The notes: generated by a model from the sequence alone, not told the origin. A DNA stretch of 64,000 bases from Microbacterium halimionae (GCF_011761265.1 NZ_JAAOZB010000001.1:1240001-1304000); one strand, 5' to 3'; positions 8,258 through 17,137 are shown, counted from the stretch's first letter. Numbers and translations: made by a program.

Positions 8258-9357
8258 ACCGGCTCGCTCCCTCTCTCTCGGGCACCCCGCGGAGCATCGT
8301 CCTCGGTGTGCTGCTCACCGTCGTTGCGATCGGCGGAACCTTCCTGCTCGATCCCTACCGCAATTTCCAGCTCGCCACGATCGTGGCCTACTTTTGCGCG
8401 GTTGCAGGACTGACCCTCCTGACCGGACTCAGCGGGCAGCTTTCGCTCGGGCACGCGGCACTCATGGCTGCGGGTGGGTACGGCTACGCGCTCACGGCGA
8501 ACGCCGTGACGGATATCGGAATCGACGGCATCGCTCGCTTCCTGCTCGGCATGCTCGCAGCGATCCTGGCATCCGGCGTGCTCGGACTGCTCCTCGGGCT
8601 CGCCGCGGCTCGCCTCAAGGGGCCGTATCTTGCGGGTGTCACCCTCGCGCTCGTCGTCGCACTGCCGGCTGTCACCTCCGTCTTCTCGGGAGTGTTCCGC
8701 GGTGACCAGGGCCTGCAGATCGCTTTCGAGGGCGTTCCGCCGGTGCTTGCACGTGTCATCGCGCTCGAGCAGTGGCAGGCGTGGGTCGCGATCCTCGTCA
8801 CGGCTGTGATCGTGACAGCGCTCGCGATCGTCCGTCGTGGTGGTCTGGGGCTACGGATGCGGGCGGTTCGCGACGACGAGACGGCAGCACGCCTGAACGG
8901 CATCCCGGCGGCCCGCGTGAAGATCGCGGCCTTCGCGATCAGCGCTGTCGCCGCAGGAGCCGCGGGCGGTGTGCTCTGCTTCGTCACGCAGTCCGTCAGC
9001 CCGGGCGCCTACACCCTCGCCTTCTCGCTGTTGCTCGTCGTCGCCGCCGTGATCGGGGGACTCGGCTCGATCGGCGGAGCCGCCATCGGCGCCGCACTGA
9101 TCGTGATGCTGCCGTGGCTGATCAACTCACTGGCGTCTGCACTCGCCCTGCCGAGCGAGCTCGAGCAGCGTCTCTCGGGCAACGCCGCCCTGCTCGTCTT
9201 CGGCGTGCTGCTCATCGTGGTGACTCTCGTCTGGCCGCGCGGTATCGCCGGTATCAGGATCACGCGCCGGCGCGCGTCGACTGATTCCGCGGCCCCCGAC
9301 CATCCGGGACCAACCACCCCCGTCTCATCCGCTGCACGATCCGTCCAATCGCAATGA
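8254..9357 (+). CDS. Branched-chain amino acid-type ABC transporter permease, LivM-like
   Basis: A 367-residue membrane permease with about ten hydrophobic segments. It shows the LivM pattern LLTGLSGQLSLGHAALMAAG in transmembrane helix 2-3 and a conserved cytoplasmic loop MRAVRDDETAARLNGIP that contacts the ATPase. The C-terminal 30 residues are Ser/Pro/Thr-rich and probably disordered. The start overlaps the livH-like stop as ATGA. It partners with the LivH-like permease. Confidence 0.92.
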   Translation: MNRLAPSLSGTPRSIVLGVLLTVVAIGGTFLLDPYRNFQLATIVAYFCAVAGLTLLTGLSGQLSLGHAALMAAGGYGYALTANAVTDIGIDGIARFLLGMLAAILASGVLGLLLGLAAARLKGPYLAGVTLALVVALPAVTSVFSGVFRGDQGLQIAFEGVPPVLARVIALEQWQAWVAILVTAVIVTALAIVRRGGLGLRMRAVRDDETAARLNGIPAARVKIAAFAISAVAAGAAGGVLCFVTQSVSPGAYTLAFSLLLVVAAVIGGLGSIGGAAIGAALIVMLPWLINSLASALALPSELEQRLSGNAALLVFGVLLIVVTLVWPRGIAGIRITRRRASTDSAAPDHPGPTTPVSSAARSVQSQ

Positions 9358-9368
9358 AAGAGGAGAAC

Positions 9369-10643
9369 ATGTCACAGCACACGACCGCACGTCGCGTCGT
9401 GGCGACCATCGGCGCTACCGTCGTCGTCGTCGCGCTCGCGGGATGCAGCACACCCACCCCCGCGGCCGATACTCCCGGTGTCACTGAAGACACCGTGACG
9501 ATCGGCGCCCACGCCCCGCTGACCGGACCGGCCGCCGCGGGGTACTCGTCAATCTCGGCCGCCGCGTCCGCCTACTTCGACTACATCAACGACAACGGCG
9601 GCATCCACGGCCGATCGATCGATTACATCGTCAAAGATGACGCCTACAACCCCGCCAACACCCAGACCGTGGTGCGCGAACTCGTCCAGCAGGATGAGGT
9701 CTTCGCGATCGTCAACGGGCTGGGTACACCGACGCACACCGCCGTGCTGGAGTATCTCAACCAGAACGAGGTGCCCGACCTGTTCGTCGCGTCCGGGTCG
9801 ACGACCTGGAATCAGCCCGAGGAGTTTCCCTTCACATTCGGATTCAACGCCGACTACCTGGTGGAAGGCGGTGCACTCGCGCAGTACGCGGCGGACGAGT
9901 ACCCCGATGCCACGGTCTGCCTGCTCGGGCAGGACGACGACTTCGGCGACGAGATGATCGAGGGAGTCGAGCTCGCGCTCGGCGCGAACGGGCTCGCTCA
10001 CATCGAGCGGTATTCGGTATCGAACCAGGATCTCGCCGCTCAGGTCGGTGCGCTCCAGGCGGCAGGATGCGAGATCAACATCCTCGCGACGATTAACGGG
10101 TTCACTGCGGTCGCGCTGGGCACGGCAGCAGCGATGGGATGGTTCCCACAGTGGTTCTCGTCCTCGTCGGGTGCCGACTACCCGACGCTCATCGGATACC
10201 TCGGTGAGGATGCCGGACCCCAGTTGATGCAGGGATTCACAGGCGTCAACTACCTGCCAGCGGCACAGGGTGACGACGACTGGACGGCACTCTTCCAGGA
10301 GGTCAACGCGGAGTACAACGACGGCGCCGCCTTCGACGGGAACACCGTCTACGGGATGAGCGTTGCGTATCTCTTTGCCGAGGCGCTCGAAGCGGCAGGC
10401 GAGAACCCGACCCGAGAGTCCCTGCTCGCGGCGGTGTCATCGGGCGATCTCGTCGGCAACGGCATCCTTCCGCTCGCCTTCGGCCCCGACAGCCACGCCG
10501 CCTACCTCGGCGTTGGCATCACGACCGTCGACCAGGGTGTGCAGGACTACATCGGGGTGTCGTACGCGATCGATGGTGGTTCGGTCGTGGCGGTCAATCC
10601 TGATCCGGTCTCGCTCGTCGGCAAGGGAGTGCCCGGATCCTGA
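9369..10643 (+). CDS. ABC transporter substrate-binding lipoprotein, LivK-like
   Basis: A 424-residue periplasmic-binding-fold type I protein for the HAAT importer. It starts with a lipoprotein signal peptide ending in VALAGC (Cys26 acylated), then a mature domain with the family opening VTIGAHAPLTGPAA and a GGIHGR loop. ATG 9369 is chosen over ATG 9354 because AAAGAGGAGA sits immediately before it. It should bind the solute outside the membrane and deliver it to LivH/M. Ligands for this family include branched-chain amino acids, amides, short carboxylates and aromatic acids; the ligand here is not readable. A strong hairpin follows. Confidence 0.92.
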   Translation: MSQHTTARRVVATIGATVVVVALAGCSTPTPAADTPGVTEDTVTIGAHAPLTGPAAAGYSSISAAASAYFDYINDNGGIHGRSIDYIVKDDAYNPANTQTVVRELVQQDEVFAIVNGLGTPTHTAVLEYLNQNEVPDLFVASGSTTWNQPEEFPFTFGFNADYLVEGGALAQYAADEYPDATVCLLGQDDDFGDEMIEGVELALGANGLAHIERYSVSNQDLAAQVGALQAAGCEINILATINGFTAVALGTAAAMGWFPQWFSSSSGADYPTLIGYLGEDAGPQLMQGFTGVNYLPAAQGDDDWTALFQEVNAEYNDGAAFDGNTVYGMSVAYLFAEALEAAGENPTRESLLAAVSSGDLVGNGILPLAFGPDSHAAYLGVGITTVDQGVQDYIGVSYAIDGGSVVAVNPDPVSLVGKGVPGS

Positions 10644-10663
10644 TCCGGTAGCGCCTTCGCACG

Positions 10664-10711
10664 CAAAAGGAGAGATCCTCACCTTCGAGAAGGTGAGGAT
10701 CTCTCCTTTTG
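10664..10711. terminator. Bidirectional intrinsic terminator
   Basis: Perfect inverted repeat with 22-nt arms (10664-10685 and 10690-10711) around a CGAG loop. The arms carry A4 at one end and T4 at the other, so the hairpin has a U-tract in both directions. It separates the convergent substrate-binding protein gene (+) and acyl-CoA ligase gene (-). Confidence 0.93.
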
Positions 10712-10731
10712 TCTGTGCGAGATGCGCGGGT

Positions 10732-12318
10732 TCAGTGGCGCAGCGGGGCGTGCTGGTCGGCGAGGAGACGCTTGAGGACCTTGCCGCTCGAGCCAAGGGG
10801 GAGGGCGTCGACGAGGTGCACCACGCGCGGGTACTTGTAGGCTGCCATCCGCTCCTTCGCGAACGCCACGAGCTCTTCGGCCTCGACGTCGGCGTTGTCG
10901 TGGACGACGATGGCCGCATGGATCTCTTGCCCGTGCGTGTCATCCGGCACTCCGAAAACGGCGGCGATTGAGACGGCCGGATGCGTCGCGATGACGGCCT
11001 CGACCTCGGTCGGATACACGTTGTAACCGTTGCGTAGGATCATGTCCTTCTTGCGGTCGACGATCGACAGGACGCCCTGGTCGTCTATCGTGCCCAGATC
11101 GCCCGTGCGGAACCACCCGTCGACGACCGCCTCGGCGGAGGCGTCGCCGCGGCCAAGGTAACCCTTGAACAGGTTGTGGCCGCGCACCACCACTTCGCCC
11201 ACGGCGCCGGGCTCATCAATGAGGTCGATCCGGCTTTCGGTCTCGGCCTCGGCTATCGCAACGTCGACACCCCACAGCGGTCGGCCCACCGTACCCGGGC
11301 GAATCGGCTCATGGAGCGGATTGGACGATACGGTCGGGGCGGTTTCGGTCAGACCGTACCCCTCGTGCACGTCTGCGCTATAGGCCTCGGCGAAGGCCTC
11401 GAGCACGACGACGGGCAGCGCCGCCCCGCCTGATACCGCGTAGCGCAGGGGCGGCCGGTCGGGTGATCGCCGGGCGGCCTCCAGCATGCCGACGTACATC
11501 GTCGGAACCGCCGTGAAGACCGTCGCGTTCTGCTCCACCATGAGGCTGAGCGCGACATCCGGATCGAACTTGGGCAGCAGAATCACGGATGCGCCGACGC
11601 GGAACGCGATGTTCATCACGGCGGTCTGCCCGAACGTGTGGAACAGGGGCAGGCCACCGAACACGATGTCGTCCGCGCGCAGATCGAACGCATCGAGCAG
11701 CGTGCAATGAACCTGCTCGATGATCGATAGGTGCGTGCCCACCGCGCCCTTGGGTGTGCCGGTCGTGCCGCTCGTGTACAGGATCGTTGCGGCCTCGAGC
11801 GGGCCGACCGGCTCGTGGCGCACGATGGGCGCGTTCGCGGCCGCCTCGGCCTCGAGGCGCGGAAGGTCGATGCTGGCGTCTTTTGGCAGCAGCACGGTCA
11901 TGAGGGGAACACCTTCGCGGGCCGCGGCGGGGACCGCCTCGCCGAGCAGAGGGGCCGCGGCAATGAGCAGGTCGGCCCCCGAGTCGCGCAGGATGAACGC
12001 GATCTCGTCGGCCTTGAACAGCAGGTGCACGGGCACGACGATTGCGCCGAGGGAGAGAGTGGCGAAGTAGACCCGTGCAAAGTCGGGCACGTTCGGTACG
12101 AGCATCGCGACGCGGTCACCGTGCCCGATCCCGCGGGCCCGGAGCGCGCCAGCGTAGCTGCGGGTCTGATCCCACAGCTCGCGATAGGTCGTCGATGTGC
12201 CCATGAAGTGCACCGCTGGCCGTTCGGCATGGCGTACCGCCGATTCGCTCAGAATGCTCGCGACCGACATGGTCGTGAAGCCGGGGCCGTCTATGGCGGG
12301 ATCTGGCTGATGGTTCAT
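10732..12318 (-). CDS. Long-chain-fatty-acid--CoA ligase family protein (ANL superfamily)
   Basis: A 528-residue acyl-activating enzyme that forms an acyl-CoA from a free acid, ATP and CoA via an acyl-adenylate. It has the P-loop YTSGTTGTPKG at residues 181-191, the A5 motif GYGLTET, the A8 hinge WFRTGDLG and the C-terminal catalytic lysine in SSGKVLKR. The ATG at 12318 has a GAAAGG Shine-Dalgarno. It is the last gene of a three-gene operon (kinase, acyl-CoA dehydrogenase, ligase). In the lva pathway of Pseudomonas putida a similar ligase activates the acid before kinase and dehydrogenase act. Chain length and substrate are unknown. Confidence 0.9.
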   Translation of the reverse strand: MNHQPDPAIDGPGFTTMSVASILSESAVRHAERPAVHFMGTSTTYRELWDQTRSYAGALRARGIGHGDRVAMLVPNVPDFARVYFATLSLGAIVVPVHLLFKADEIAFILRDSGADLLIAAAPLLGEAVPAAAREGVPLMTVLLPKDASIDLPRLEAEAAANAPIVRHEPVGPLEAATILYTSGTTGTPKGAVGTHLSIIEQVHCTLLDAFDLRADDIVFGGLPLFHTFGQTAVMNIAFRVGASVILLPKFDPDVALSLMVEQNATVFTAVPTMYVGMLEAARRSPDRPPLRYAVSGGAALPVVVLEAFAEAYSADVHEGYGLTETAPTVSSNPLHEPIRPGTVGRPLWGVDVAIAEAETESRIDLIDEPGAVGEVVVRGHNLFKGYLGRGDASAEAVVDGWFRTGDLGTIDDQGVLSIVDRKKDMILRNGYNVYPTEVEAVIATHPAVSIAAVFGVPDDTHGQEIHAAIVVHDNADVEAEELVAFAKERMAAYKYPRVVHLVDALPLGSSGKVLKRLLADQHAPLRH

Positions 12319-12354
12319 TGTTCGCCTTTCGTGGTCGGTGCGAGAAAGGTGGTG

Positions 12355-13569
12355 CTAAAGAGAGGGCCGAGGTCGCAGCTCGGCGCGTCCGAGGCTCGAG
12401 AGGTGTACCTCGTCGGGACCGTCGGCGATGCGGAGCGAGCGGACTCCGGCGTAAAGCTCGGCGAGCGGGGTGTCGGATGAGACACCCGCGGCACCGTGAA
12501 CCTGTATTGCGCGATCGATGATCGTCTGCACAGCACGCGGGACAGCGATCTTGATCGCCTGAATCTCGGTCATGGCCTGGCGATTGCCCGCGGTATCCAT
12601 CAACCAGGCGGTCTTGAGAACGAGCAAGCGCAGGGCCTCGAGCTGGAAGCGTCCCTCTGCGGCCCATTCGCGCACGACACCCTGCTCTGCGAGCGAGCGG
12701 CCGAAGGCATGCCGTTCGTTGGCGCGGGTCGACATCAGCGCCAGCGCCCGCTCGCCGGTGCCGAGTGCCCGCATACAGTGGTGGATGCGCCCGGGGCCGA
12801 GCCGTGCCTGGGCGATGGCGAAACCATCGCCCTCGCCCGCGATCAGATTCGCCGCCGGAACGCGAACGTCATCGAACGCGATCTCGGCGTGCCCGCCGTG
12901 GTCGCGATCGTCGTAGCCGAAGACCGACAGCGGTCGCACGGTTCGCACTCCCGGGCTGTCCCTCGGCACGAGGATCATCGACTGCTGACGGTGGCGGTCA
13001 GCATCCGGGTCTGTCTTTCCCATCACGATGAAGATCGCGGCATCCGGATTCATCGCACCCGTCGACCACCACTTGCGCCCCGAGACGATGTAATGGTCGC
13101 CGTCGCGTCGAATGCGGGTTCCGATGTTCGTCGCATCCGACGACGCCGTGTCGGGCTCGGTCATGCAGAACGACGAACGGATCTCGGCGCTCATCAGGGG
13201 TTCGAGCCACTGCTCCTTTTGCGCGGGGGTGCCGAAGTCGTTCAGCACCTCCATGTTGCCCGTGTCGGGTGCGGCACAGTTGAAGGCGACAGGGGCGAGC
13301 CGCTGGCTCCAGCCCGTGACCTCGGCGACCGGCGCGTATTGCAAGTTCGTCAGCCCGGCGCCGTTCTCGCCGGGCAGAAACAGGTTCCACAGGCTCTCGT
13401 CGCGCGCTTTCTGCTGCAGGTCGCGGACGATCGGCTTGACGGCCCAGTCTTCGGGGGCCGCGGCGAGCTGTTGGTCGAGGATCGGTTCTGCGGGCAGAAC
13501 ATGCTCCGTCAGGAACGTGCGCGCACGCTCGGTGATCTCGTGCGCGGTGCTATCCGGTGCGAAGTCCAT
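12355..13569 (-). CDS. Acyl-CoA dehydrogenase family protein, ACAD10/11-like
   Basis: A 404-residue flavoprotein with an acyl-CoA dehydrogenase fold. Visible family features are the flavin/substrate loop FCMTEPDTASSDATN, the GRKWWSTGA strand and the C-terminal QVHGAAGVSSDTPLAELYAG segment typical of ACAD10/11-type and long-chain members. It directly follows an APH-type kinase with a 1-nt overlap at 13569. In animals these two activities are fused in ACAD10 and ACAD11, and in P. putida they are LvaA and LvaC. There the dehydrogenase-fold enzyme processes a 4-phosphoacyl-CoA made from a 4-hydroxyacyl-CoA. That role here is inferred from pairing; simple alpha,beta-dehydrogenation remains possible. 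Confidence 0.88.
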   Translation of the reverse strand: MDFAPDSTAHEITERARTFLTEHVLPAEPILDQQLAAAPEDWAVKPIVRDLQQKARDESLWNLFLPGENGAGLTNLQYAPVAEVTGWSQRLAPVAFNCAAPDTGNMEVLNDFGTPAQKEQWLEPLMSAEIRSSFCMTEPDTASSDATNIGTRIRRDGDHYIVSGRKWWSTGAMNPDAAIFIVMGKTDPDADRHRQQSMILVPRDSPGVRTVRPLSVFGYDDRDHGGHAEIAFDDVRVPAANLIAGEGDGFAIAQARLGPGRIHHCMRALGTGERALALMSTRANERHAFGRSLAEQGVVREWAAEGRFQLEALRLLVLKTAWLMDTAGNRQAMTEIQAIKIAVPRAVQTIIDRAIQVHGAAGVSSDTPLAELYAGVRSLRIADGPDEVHLSSLGRAELRPRPSL

Positions 13570-14606
13570 CAGCGTGCGTCCTTTCCTCGAGTGGCGAGAG
13601 GCTCGACGAGGTCGCCGATCTGCTCGAAGCCTTCGCCGACGGTGTCGCCGGCCTGGTAGCGAAAGTGGATGCCCTCGAGGATGACGGCGAGCTTGTACGC
13701 GGCAAACGCGCGATACCAGCGCAGGTTTGGCACCGCGATCTCGGACCGGTCGGCGTATGCCGCGAGAAGCTCGTCGAAGGTGGGGTAGCCGGCGGTGAAA
13801 TCCACCGCGCTGGGGACGGCACCCGCGAACGCCCCGGGCAGGGATTGGATGTCCCAGTAGAGCGCGAAGATGCCGAGATCGACGAGCGGGTCGCCGAGCG
13901 TCGCCATCTCCCAGTCGAGTACCGCCGAGATGCGCGGGTGGTCGCCAGCCCCCGTGACCAGCGCGTTGTCGAGCCGGTAGTCGCCGTGCACGATTCCGGT
14001 TCGAAACGAGTCGGGCATATCGTCAGCGAGGCTCGCCTGGAGGCCATCGAGGATGGGGGTATCGCGGGAGCGCGAGGCGTCGAGCTGGCGTCGCCACGTC
14101 GACAGTTGTCGAGCGAGGTAGCCATCGGGCCTGCCGAAGTCTTCGAGGCCGACCGACGACGGATCGACCGCGTGCAGATCGGCGAGATGCTGCACGAGCT
14201 CGATGCTCAGCGAGCGCAGTCCCGCGGGGGAGTAATCAGCATTCTGCGACGTGTGTGCCAGCACCTGCCCCGGCGCGCGCTGCATGAGGAAGAACACCGT
14301 GCCGGTGATCTCGGCACGCTCGGCGTCGTCGACGAGGTCGATCGCCGTCGGAACGGGAACGGGGCTGTCGGCGAGCGCCGAGATCACGCGGTGTTCGCGG
14401 CGCATGTCGTGCGCGCTCGAGAGCACATGCCCGAGAGGGGGTCGGCGCAGCACGAGCGGTATGCGCGCGCCGTCCACCGCGTAGGTCAGGTTGCTGCGGC
14501 CGCCGGGAATGACGGATGCCGTGAGATCGCGGTCGGCGAGATCGGGGTGCGCGTGGCGGAGCCACTCACTCAGTGCCGCGACATCCAGCCCGGGAACCTC
14601 GGTCAT
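13569..14606 (-). CDS. Phosphotransferase family protein (APH fold, ACAD10/11 N-domain-like, LvaA-like)
   Basis: A 345-residue aminoglycoside-phosphotransferase-fold kinase. It has the nucleotide loop PGGRSNLTY, the catalytic loop VHGDYRLDN and the metal-binding VLDWEMATLGDPLVDLG, all matching the group found as the N-terminal half of ACAD10/11 and as LvaA. Those kinases phosphorylate the 4-hydroxy group of 4-hydroxyacyl-CoAs. It is first in the operon with the acyl-CoA dehydrogenase and the ligase, 45 bp downstream of island operator site 3. An antibiotic-resistance role is unlikely given this context. Confidence 0.85.
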   Translation of the reverse strand: MTEVPGLDVAALSEWLRHAHPDLADRDLTASVIPGGRSNLTYAVDGARIPLVLRRPPLGHVLSSAHDMRREHRVISALADSPVPVPTAIDLVDDAERAEITGTVFFLMQRAPGQVLAHTSQNADYSPAGLRSLSIELVQHLADLHAVDPSSVGLEDFGRPDGYLARQLSTWRRQLDASRSRDTPILDGLQASLADDMPDSFRTGIVHGDYRLDNALVTGAGDHPRISAVLDWEMATLGDPLVDLGIFALYWDIQSLPGAFAGAVPSAVDFTAGYPTFDELLAAYADRSEIAVPNLRWYRAFAAYKLAVILEGIHFRYQAGDTVGEGFEQIGDLVEPLATRGKDAR

Positions 14607-14650
14607 CCTCGACCTGCCTCTCGAAGCCCGTCGTTGGGCTTTCGATTAGC

Positions 14651-14668
14651 ATACCGGATGGTCGGTTT
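14651..14668 (-). promoter_or_regulatory. TetR-type operator, island site 3
   Basis: ATACCG-GATGGT-CGGTTT on the plus strand. On the minus strand it sits in a promoter with -35 TGGCGC (14677-14672), an 18-bp spacer and -10 TATGCT (14653-14648). The operator runs into the first three bases of the -10, the same geometry as sites 1 and 4. It controls the kinase/dehydrogenase/ligase operon. Confidence 0.75.
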
Positions 14669-14701
14669 GTTGCGCCAGGGGCACGAACGGGACCGGCTGG
14701 A

Positions 14702-15115
14702 TCAGGGCATGAGATGGCGCTCGACGGCCGACCGGATGGGTTCCGGGATCGCTAGCGGGCGTCGGGTCGCTGCATCCACGAACACGTGTACGAAGCGCCC
14801 GGCCGCGATCTTCTCGTCGTGACCGGCACGAAAGATGCCGAGGCTCCACGTGATGCTGGTCGTCCCCAGGCGTTCTATGTCGATCCCGACTTCGAGCGGT
14901 TCGGGGAATCCCGCGGATGCCGTGAACTCGCAAGATGATGCGGCGCACACTGCGATGGCGTCGCCGCCGAGGGGGTCGAGTCCGCCGGTGCGAATCATCC
15001 AGGCGTTGATCGCCGTGTCCATCGCGGCGTAGTAGACGGTGTTGTTGAGGTGTCCGTACTGGTCGTTGTCGGACCAGCGCGTCGCAAACGGCTCTCGAAT
15101 CGGGTGAGTGCCCAT
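14702..15115 (-). CDS. Acyl-CoA thioesterase, hot-dog fold (4HBT type)
   Basis: A 137-residue hot-dog-fold protein with the 4-hydroxybenzoyl-CoA thioesterase signature TRWSDNDQYGHLNNTVYY near the N-terminus, including the catalytic Asp. These enzymes hydrolyse acyl-CoAs to free acid and CoA. The frame is open further upstream, but ATG 15115 has GGAAGAG at proper distance and homology starts here. It follows the QsdR-like regulator by 14 bp and is probably co-transcribed with it. It may release CoA from dead-end intermediates of the island pathway (inference). Confidence 0.85.
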   Translation of the reverse strand: MGTHPIREPFATRWSDNDQYGHLNNTVYYAAMDTAINAWMIRTGGLDPLGGDAIAVCAASSCEFTASAGFPEPLEVGIDIERLGTTSITWSLGIFRAGHDEKIAAGRFVHVFVDAATRRPLAIPEPIRSAVERHLMP

Positions 15116-15129
15116 TGCTCTTCCGCCCC

Positions 15130-15786
15130 TCAGCCGTCTACTCGCAGCAGCATCCGGAACGCCGTGCGCGCCCTCTCGCTGCTGGGTTGGTCGCCGGAAA
15201 TCAAGTCGGTGTATGAGAACGACTCGGAGACTCGCACGAGGAGGTAGGCGAGGGTCAGCGGATCGATCGTGCCGCCCAGTGGTGCGGCGCCCAGGTCGCG
15301 GCGCACAAGCCACTCCGTCGTCGCGACGTATCGGCGTTGGATGGGGCTCTCTTTGGTGGTGAGGAGGCGCAGCGCACGAGCGGGCTCACGACGTAGGAAT
15401 TGCCGGAAGTAATCAGCGGTGATCAGATCGTCCACGAAGTGCGTGAGGATGCCGACGACACGTTCCCCGCCGTCGAGCTCGGCTGTCGTGTGCTCGGCCT
15501 GCGCGAGCGTGGGGATCGCGAGCGACCACAGCACCTCGCTGAGGAGCGCGTCACGATTACCCACCCAGCGGAAGAGCGACGTGCGGTCGACCCCGAGCGA
15601 GGCTGCGAGGCTGCTCATGTCGATGCGTTGACCTGAGATGAAGGTCTCACGCGCGGCCTCGAACGCGCGCTCCGCGTCAGGGTGTGATCCATCGGACAGT
15701 CGCTCCGAGAGCCACGAAGACGCCGCGTCGAGTCCGGCGGTCGAGATCGTGGTTGTCGTCGGTATCGCTGTCATCGAGGTCGTCAT
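15130..15786 (-). CDS. TetR family transcriptional regulator, QsdR-like
   Basis: A 218-residue TetR-type regulator. After an unusual Thr/Ser-rich N-terminus, the helix-turn-helix is around residues 50-80 (MSSLAASLGVDRTSLFRW, then VGNRDALLSE). The HTH end and the long helical C-domain resemble QsdR, which in Rhodococcus controls gamma-lactone catabolism; this assignment is from memory and moderately sure. It is divergent from an acyl-CoA dehydrogenase-thiolase operon, with a palindrome in the shared 96-bp gap. That layout is typical of a local repressor relieved by a pathway intermediate. Confidence 0.8.
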   Translation of the reverse strand: MTTSMTAIPTTTTISTAGLDAASSWLSERLSDGSHPDAERAFEAARETFISGQRIDMSSLAASLGVDRTSLFRWVGNRDALLSEVLWSLAIPTLAQAEHTTAELDGGERVVGILTHFVDDLITADYFRQFLRREPARALRLLTTKESPIQRRYVATTEWLVRRDLGAAPLGGTIDPLTLAYLLVRVSESFSYTDLISGDQPSSERARTAFRMLLRVDG

Positions 15787-15820
15787 GCCCGAACTCTACC
15801 TGCGCGGTGACCAAGACATG

Positions 15821-15840
15821 CAACATAATCCGGAATGTTG
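15821..15840. promoter_or_regulatory. Probable operator between QsdR-like regulator and acyl-CoA dehydrogenase
   Basis: Inverted repeat CAACAT-AATCCGGA-ATGTTG, 6-bp perfect arms, 34 bp from the regulator start and 42 bp from the dehydrogenase start. It differs in sequence and spacing from the ATACCG-type island operators, so it is likely the private site of the adjacent TetR protein. Confidence 0.6.
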
Positions 15841-15882
15841 TGCGACACTTACGATTACGTTGCACGCTTGAATGGAGAAACG

Positions 15883-17112
15883 ATGACGTTCACCATGGAC
15901 CGGCCCGAGGCCGACTCTGCTGCCGCCGACCTGCTCAACGCAGACTTCTACGGCTTTCAGCACCAGCTGACCGATACGGAGCAGCGCGCGCTCGCCAGCG
16001 TGCGCGACTTCCTCGACACCGAAGTGCGCCCGTTCGCCGACGACTACTGGGAGCGCGCCGAGAGCCCCAAGCACCTGTGGCCTCGCTTCGCGGAGCTGGG
16101 TCTGTTCGGCAACGCCTTTCCCGAGACGCAGCAGTTCGAGAACAGCAACGTCTACCGTGGCTGGGTTGCGATGGAGATCTCGCGCGCCGATCCATCGACC
16201 GCGACCTTCATCGGTGTGCACTCGGGTCTCGCGATGACCTCGATCGCCGTCGGCGGCTCGGAGGCGCAGAAGGTCGAGTGGCTGCCGAAGCTCGCGGCGG
16301 GCGAGCTCGTCGCCGCTTTCGGGCTCACCGAGCCCGACCATGGCTCCGACACGGCAAAAGGCCTCGAGACGACAGCCGAGCGCCGGCCCGGGCCGGACGG
16401 CGCCGACGAATGGGTTCTGAACGGATCCAAGCGCTGGATCGGAAACGGCGCCTTCGCCGACCTCGTTGTGATCTGGGCACGCGACGTCGCCGATGATCAG
16501 GTGAAGGGTTTTCTCGTGCGCACGCCGACGCCCGGATTCGTCGGAACGAAGATTGAACGCAAGCAGTCGCTGCGCGCGGTCGAGAATGCCGACATCACGC
16601 TCGACGGCGTGGTCGTTCCCGAGAGCGATCGCCTGCAAAAGATCAACGGATTCCGCGACGTTGCCGTCGTCCTCCGTCTGACGAGAGCAGATGTCGCGTG
16701 GCAAGCACTGGGAGTCGCCGTCGGTGCCTACGATGCGGCGCTGGCCTATACCCAGAGCCGCATGCAGTTCGGCAATCCCATCGCGTCCTTCCAACTCGTG
16801 CAGCAGAAGCTCGCCAACGCTCTGTCGAACATCACGGCGTCGATTGCGCTGTGCATGCGGGTGTCTCAAATGCAGGACGAGGGCATCCAACTCGATCACC
16901 ACTCGGCCATGGCCAAAGCCTTCGTCTCGGCTCGCATGCGAGAGACCGTGGCGCTGTGTCGCGAGCTCTGCGGAGGCAACGGGGTGCAGCTCGACCACGG
17001 GGTCGCCCGCTATTTCGCCGATGCCGAGGCCGTGTTCACCTTCGAGGGGACGTTCGATATGAACTCCCTCATCGTCGGGCGTGCGATCACCGGCATCGCC
17101 GCTTTCGTCTGA
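15883..17112 (+). CDS. Acyl-CoA dehydrogenase family protein (glutaryl-CoA dehydrogenase-like)
   Basis: A 409-residue FAD enzyme that introduces a 2,3-double bond into an acyl-CoA. It shows FGLTEPDHGSD, the flavin-binding SKRWIGNG and the catalytic-base motif TFEGT (Glu388). The overall layout resembles glutaryl-CoA dehydrogenases, whose members also act on short or branched acyl-CoAs. ATG 15883 has GGAGAAA upstream; a longer frame begins at 15835 inside the operator. It is followed 25 bp later by a thiolase, consistent with a beta-oxidation module. A paralogue with the same motifs is at 22083-23318. Confidence 0.88.
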   Translation: MTFTMDRPEADSAAADLLNADFYGFQHQLTDTEQRALASVRDFLDTEVRPFADDYWERAESPKHLWPRFAELGLFGNAFPETQQFENSNVYRGWVAMEISRADPSTATFIGVHSGLAMTSIAVGGSEAQKVEWLPKLAAGELVAAFGLTEPDHGSDTAKGLETTAERRPGPDGADEWVLNGSKRWIGNGAFADLVVIWARDVADDQVKGFLVRTPTPGFVGTKIERKQSLRAVENADITLDGVVVPESDRLQKINGFRDVAVVLRLTRADVAWQALGVAVGAYDAALAYTQSRMQFGNPIASFQLVQQKLANALSNITASIALCMRVSQMQDEGIQLDHHSAMAKAFVSARMRETVALCRELCGGNGVQLDHGVARYFADAEAVFTFEGTFDMNSLIVGRAITGIAAFV

Positions 17113-17137
17113 ATCACCCACCGACCCGAGGACACTC

